Shown piece by piece: positions 59,290 to 64,000 of a stretch of DNA of 64,000 nt. The stretch's first letter is position 1. Every line of letters begins with the position of its first letter. Source of the DNA: Vandiemenella viatica (taxonomy: Eukaryota > Arthropoda > Insecta > Orthoptera > Morabidae); NCBI GenBank assembly GCA_031002005.1, contig CM061920.1, forward strand, positions 111,094,095 to 111,158,094. Direction: 5' to 3'. Below the pieces are notes generated by a model. The model saw only the letters and a program-made list of their open reading frames with translations. It had not been told where the DNA came from and did no database searches. The position numbers and the translations under genes are program-made.

Positions 59290-61275
59290 TTTTTGGCTTT
59301 AATCAGTCTCTCGATTGGTTTAATGCAATCCTCCATCCCTTCCCACCTTAAACTTTTCAACTCAACAAACTACTTACAACCCACGTCCTCAATTATCTAC
59401 TTCATATAATCTAATCTCTGTCTTCCTTAGCAATTCTTACCTTCGACTGTTATATCCACTAAGAAGTTAACCAACCATGTATGTCTCAAAATATGATCTA
59501 CCACCCTGTCCATTCTTTCTGTAAGACTCTTCCACAAACTACTTTTCTCACCCATCATTTCCAAACCTCGTTCGTTTCGTACTTTTTCTGTCAACTTAAT
59601 TTTCAGCATCCAGCACCACATGCTTCAATTTTCTTTCTTTCTGGTATTCCTAAAGTCCATGCTTTGCTGCCATAAAGTGCTGTGCTCCACACATACAGTT
59701 TTAAAAAGTTCTTTATAAGTCCTAGATCAATATTTGAAACTAAAAGATTTCTCTTTTTCATGAAGGCTCTTTTTGCTAGTGCTATTCTGTTTTTAAATCA
59801 TTCCTGCTTCTGCCATCCTTTGTAATTTTGCTTCCCAAGTAACAGAATTCACTTACTTCTCCTGCTGCATCAGATTCGATTTTTATATTTAATCTACAGT
59901 GATTGGTATCATTTGCTACATTTCATCACTTTTGTCTTGGTTTGATTTATATTCAGTCCAAAATTTTCCTTCAATATTTTGTTCATGCCATTCAGTAACT
60001 TCTCAATATCCTCAGCATGTTCTGCTAACATGACAATGGCATCAGCAAATCATAGCATACTGTTTTTTTCTCTTTGAACGCTTATCCCATTTGAAAATTT
60101 TTCTCTGCTTCCTCTAGATACAAGATGAATATTAACAGGGATAGACTACAACATCGTTTCACACCCTTTCTAAGTGATGCGTGTCCCTCATTATTCGCTA
60201 CTTTTATTATAGCCACTTGATTCTTATATAGTTTATAAAGAATTCTTCTATCTCGGTATTTTAAATCAGACTTCTTTAAAATTTTGAACATCTTGTTCCA
60301 CCTAACATTATCAATGCTTTTTTTTTAAATCAACAAATGCCATAAAAGTATCTCGGTTTTTCTTGATTCGCCCTTCAAGTATTACTCTTAACACCAGAAT
60401 TACTTCTCTTGTACTGCAGTTTTTTCTAAACCCAACCTGATCTTCACCTACTCTCCCTTTTACTATCCCTTCCATTCTTCCGTATATTATTCTGGTCAGA
60501 AATTTTGAAGCATGTGATAATTCTCACATCTGTTAGCTTTTGCTTTCTTTAGAAGTGTGAAGATGACACTTTTATTAAAATCAGTGCAAATCTTTTTTGT
60601 TTCATAACTTTTTGATATAAGTTTGAATAATCTTTGGATTCCTTCTTCTCCAAGGGAATTCAGAAGCTCTGTGAAGGAATCTCATCAATTCCAACTGCCG
60701 TATTTGATTTCAAATCATTCAAAGCTCTATCAAATTTGGTCCCCAAAACAGGATCACTTAAGTCATGAATGTCGACACAACTTCTTCCAATAAACTGTTG
60801 TTCAAATCATCTCCATCATACAGTTTATCCATGTATTTCTTTCATCGGTTGGCTCTATCTTTTGAACTTGGAAGAGGTTTCCAGTCGGCAGCTTTAATGT
60901 TTATACTTCTTTTCTTTATTTCTCCAAAATTCTGTTTGATCTTTCTATATGTCACCTCTACTTTACCTACGACTATTTCCTTTTCTACTTCTTCACACTT
61001 TTCTTGCAGCCATTTTTCTTTTGCTTCCTGTTTACTCGATTTCTAAATTGTCTGTATTGCTCTCTTTCTGCTTCATCCTAAACATTTTTGTGCCTTCTCC
61101 TTTGATCCATCAAATCCAAAATCTCTTCTGTGATCCAAGATTTTCAGGCAGCTTGTTCCATAAAGTGCGATATTTCTTTACCAGCTTTCATTCTTTCTCT
61201 CTTCAATGCATTCCATTCGTCCTCAGTTGAGCTCCTTTCAGAGTTACTACTTACACCCACATCATTCTCTTAAAT
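59290..61275 (-). mobile_element. Non-LTR retrotransposon, minus strand, decayed
   Basis: On minus from right to left: WNALKREK and KEKWLQEKCEEVEKEI (region before the polymerase), ADWKPLPSSKDRAN, LYDGDDLNN, a decayed CFADAIVMLAEHAED (polymerase ADD motif, frame-shifted), then MWCWMLKIKLTEKVRNERGLEMMG and HILRHT (59427-59621). The 3' end matches that of the plus-strand fragment at 32817-33300. The endonuclease is missing on the 5' side. Many stops. Same family as 32817-33300. Confidence 0.7.
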
Positions 61276-61879
61276 ATACAAGATAAGGAAACTGTACATG
61301 ATATATTGCTGAGTAAAACTGCACCAATAGTGGAAAAAGAGGACTATCTATGCCAAAACTAACCTCTACTTTCAGCATTCCAATTCCAAGGGAAGAAATA
61401 ATCTATATAAGCTTCAATGGAGCACTTAATTCACTTAAATTCTCTCTCCTGTCATCGTGATCCAAATAGATTTGTGGAGCAATCAAACACACTTGCAAAT
61501 AAATGGAGATGTTTGCCAATAAATTCAAATGAAACATATGTAATCTGTCTAACACATAATCTAGGCCCAATCTTTGTCACTTCTGTGACACTTTCATAAG
61601 GGCTACGGCAAGCAGTCACAAACTGTACTTTCACGATATTGGCAGTCACAAACTGTATTGTTAATCAATCCCTTGTGATATGGATCCCAAACAATATTAA
61701 AGTAATCCAAATGTGGATGATGGAGAGTTTTGTATGCCATCACCTTTTTATGTGCATTACGATCTTTAAAATTCACTTTAGTTACTTACTTTTTGTGTCC
61801 AGAAACACACTAAACTTCTTCCTCTAATTTTCAGCAGCTCTTTCAGCATTGTCCTTTGGTAAACAAATTAAGTTCAGTT
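61276..61879. other. Noncoding stretch
   Basis: Nothing firm. May include further decayed sequence of the adjacent minus-strand element. Confidence 0.3.
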
Positions 61880-62765
61880 GGTTCTCAGGTTAATCTTAAA
61901 AGATAGTCAGCTGACTACATCTCCTCACTCCAGTATTCAGTGGCTTTTACAGCATTGTCCAGGTTCCAAGAGTGGACAGACGAGTACGGGAACTTGTGTT
62001 TGCATTGCTCCACACTGTTTCAATTTCTACATAACCCGATTTCTTCATGTTGCTTTTTGCATTTAGAGACTGCTTTCCACATACTACACCTTAAATTATG
62101 TCCCCCAGGTAGTTCATCTATTATCTCATGATTATGATCACTGTAATTCTCCTGCCAAGAGCTCGATAGGGGTATCGTTCTCTTAAGGAAACTCTTCCTG
62201 GATCTCAGTCAACGTGGAATAGTAACATGATAGTGGTGCATAGGGTCTTCTAATTCCTTCTTTCTTTTTCTGTAACTACTGTTTTTCTTATTTGTGGTGG
62301 CACTATACCCGCTAGTTGATATACCGAGACCAAAAGTGTTGGTCTCAAGCATTCCTGCAGTCTCGTTTAGAGCAGTGTCCACTTTCATGGAATGAACTGA
62401 CGCCTTTCACACTGGCGATGCACATTACCCTGCTGCAAAGAACAGAGTAGTTCTCAATATTTCAGGATGAGTTCCCCATAATGTTCCAGTTAGTTTCTTT
62501 GAGTAGGCAGTTTCTTGAACTTACTTTTCCTTTTAATTGATGGCTGTGCTCTTTGAAGGTGATAGTACAGTTTATTTTAACTCCTAAATATTTAGTGTTA
62601 GGTACTTGTTCAAAAAGCACTTCACCCCATCTCATTTTAAGTATTCTCTTAGCTTCTCTGAAACAGCAGACTTGGGTCTTGTTAGTGAACTGGCACGCGC
62701 AAATTTTGCTTCTACCTTTTCAAAGGTCATCCCCTGCACTGTAACAACAGTATCATCCGCATTGA
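61880..62765 (-). mobile_element. Jockey-clade non-LTR retrotransposon remnant
   Basis: The minus-strand reading contains ASSLTRPKSAVSEKLREYLK, a decayed KYLGV-like segment, YSKKLTGTLWGTHPEILRTT, KASVHSMKVDTALNETAGML and, further on, QSLNAKSNMKKSGYVEIETV. These follow the order seen after the polymerase core in Jockey-type elements (RNNLLRKLAGTTWG..., ALNETMRIISG). Frame changes and stops throughout. Confidence 0.65.
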
Positions 62766-62973
62766 TAAATAACTGTGTATCCTGTTATAGTCCGCTTCAC
62801 CGAATTAGTCCATTCAAGGACACATAGTCTTGCCTCCACCCCCTGCCCGCACTACCCCCTTTACCCTCAGTTGAGCCGGCGGTGTTGTCAAATGTTCTTC
62901 CATTGCCAGTTGGTTCATAGTTGACGCTGCAGTCGGTTTGTTTCGCTACTCTAACAGTTATTATTTTGTCTTT

Positions 62974-64000
62974 ATGATGAGTGACGTAGAACAGAATTCT
63001 ACAAGCAATGCATTACCGAAAAGAAGTAAAATCGGTGTTCGTGCAGGTCGTCCAGATATTAGAAAGCAAAGTAAAGTTGTCGTGTAAAATGTTTTCAAGT
63101 ATTTTAGCAACCTTTCCCGCAATGAAGAAGCCAGGAGAAACATTAATTTTGCTCAAGTACAAGCATTGACAGCAGAGGCTTGTGGTATTTCGAAGCAGTC
63201 GGTACAACGTATCGTCGGTATTTAAAGTTCTGCAGAAACTGAAGATATGAGCCTTGTTTTTGAATCACCAAGAAAGAAGTATAGGTGGGAACACAAATGC
63301 CCTGAACAGGATGATTTTAATATAGAAGTAGTTCGCAGAACTGTTTTAGAGTACTACGACAGAGAAGAATACCCAACGGAAATGAAAATACGGTCTCATC
63401 TCTGCCGTAAAATCAGCTATTCACACTCAGAAAGCTCCATTCTTCGTCTTCTGAAAAGACTGGGTTTTAAATTTAGGAAATTCAACAACAGGAGAAAATT
63501 TTTAAAGGAATGCAGTGATATTGCGGCTTCAAGAGAAAAGTTTTTGCGAACAATGAACTCACTGCGTACAGAGGATGCTAGGCCAATTGTTTATTTAGAC
63601 GAGACTTACATTAACCAAAATCATACGAACAAATATTTTTGTCATGATTCAAGAGGTAACGGAGGTCTTAAAGTTCCTACTTGCCGAGGCAGTCAACTTG
63701 TTATAGTACATGCTGGTTCTGCAAGTAAAGGTTTCATACCAGGAGCCAAACTTGTGTTTCGTGGCGGAAAAAGCTCGTCTGTATCGGATTACCATACAGA
63801 AATGAACGGTGAGGTTTTTAAGAGGTGGTTTTGTGATATGTGTCGCTAACTGGAAGAAGGGTGCATTATCGTCATGGACAATGCCAGTTATCATTCCAAT
63901 CAAACAGACAAACCACCATCTTCAAACTGGCTTAAGGGAGATATTATTGAATGGCTAAGAAAGAATAGTGTTCAATTTTTTCCACACAAAACTAGGAATG
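62974..64000 (+). pseudogene. Tc1/mariner-superfamily DDE transposase, cut by window end
   Basis: A single phase runs from ATG (62974, or 62977) to beyond the window, interrupted by three in-frame TAA codons at 63085-63087, 63223-63225 and 63847-63849. N-terminal part: AQVQALTAEACGISKQSVQRI, a helix-turn-helix. 63247-63846: ESSILRLLKRLGFKFRKFNNRR, then the catalytic block PIVYLDETYINQNHTNKY and VIVHAGSASKGFIPGAKLVF, DYHTEMNGEVFKRWF. After the third stop come GCIIVMDNASYHSNQT (second Asp) and the DIIEWLRKNSVQFF region. The third acidic residue lies outside the window. No ends were identified. Likely a mutated copy, not a host gene, though the phase is otherwise intact. Confidence 0.75.

Overview
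This is AT-rich animal DNA with intron-like gaps and no bacterial gene organisation. It looks like an insect genome, and the general style (tRNA-derived SINEs, Penelope-like, R1-like, CR1-like, Helitron, hAT and Tc1 elements in long introns) would suit a large polyneopteran-type genome. The order is an inference; the sequence does not fix the species. The only host coding sequence I can support is on the minus strand: two C2H2 zinc-finger exons (1834-2189 and 24599-24861) and, upstream of them in transcription order, a 60-nt exon candidate at 46882-46941. All three have fitting splice phases. This looks like the 3' half of a BTB-zinc-finger transcription factor gene (Broad/Fruitless/Tramtrack type) that chooses between alternative finger exons, with most of the window being its introns.

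The rest is layered mobile DNA. From left to right: a palindromic Penelope-type end (291-494); a decayed 7.1-kb Ty3/Gypsy element with both LTRs (3606-10712); a complete but dead Tc1-like element (11364-12527); a 287-bp hAT MITE with an 8-bp target duplication (15388-15674); a CR1-like 3' fragment (16236-16670); an internally deleted Helitron (about 17518-19769) whose leader holds four perfect heat-shock elements and a TATA box; an inverted-repeat element split by a SINE (21690-22860); a tandem duplication (23286-24170); an inverted pair of Penelope GIY-YIG ends (26423-29610); and a nearly full Penelope-like element with inverted termini (29697-32202).

Further right are a non-LTR fragment (32817-33300), a tRNA-like retroposon with a 16-bp target duplication (33920-34183), a candidate solo LTR (35686-36721), a CR1-like element (40735-42488), a duplicated RTE-like repeat (43295-44650), a foldback MITE (48867-49395), and a 5'-truncated R1-clade element (49467-53748). 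The R1-clade element is bounded by a 13-bp target duplication and interrupted by a PIF/Harbinger-type MITE. The right end holds a Penelope palindrome (58699-58988), two decayed minus-strand non-LTR elements (59290-61275 and about 61880-62765), and a Tc1/mariner-superfamily transposase pseudogene running off the edge (62974-64000).

Four related tRNA-SINE copies all lie in the same orientation as the host exons. No rRNA, functional tRNA or CRISPR array was seen. Most element-encoded reading frames are broken. The R1-clade ORF2 is the best preserved, with two frameshifts plus the MITE. The most interesting points are the phase-matched alternative exon set, the heat-shock promoter inside the Helitron, and the repeated palindromic architecture of the Penelope-like ends.
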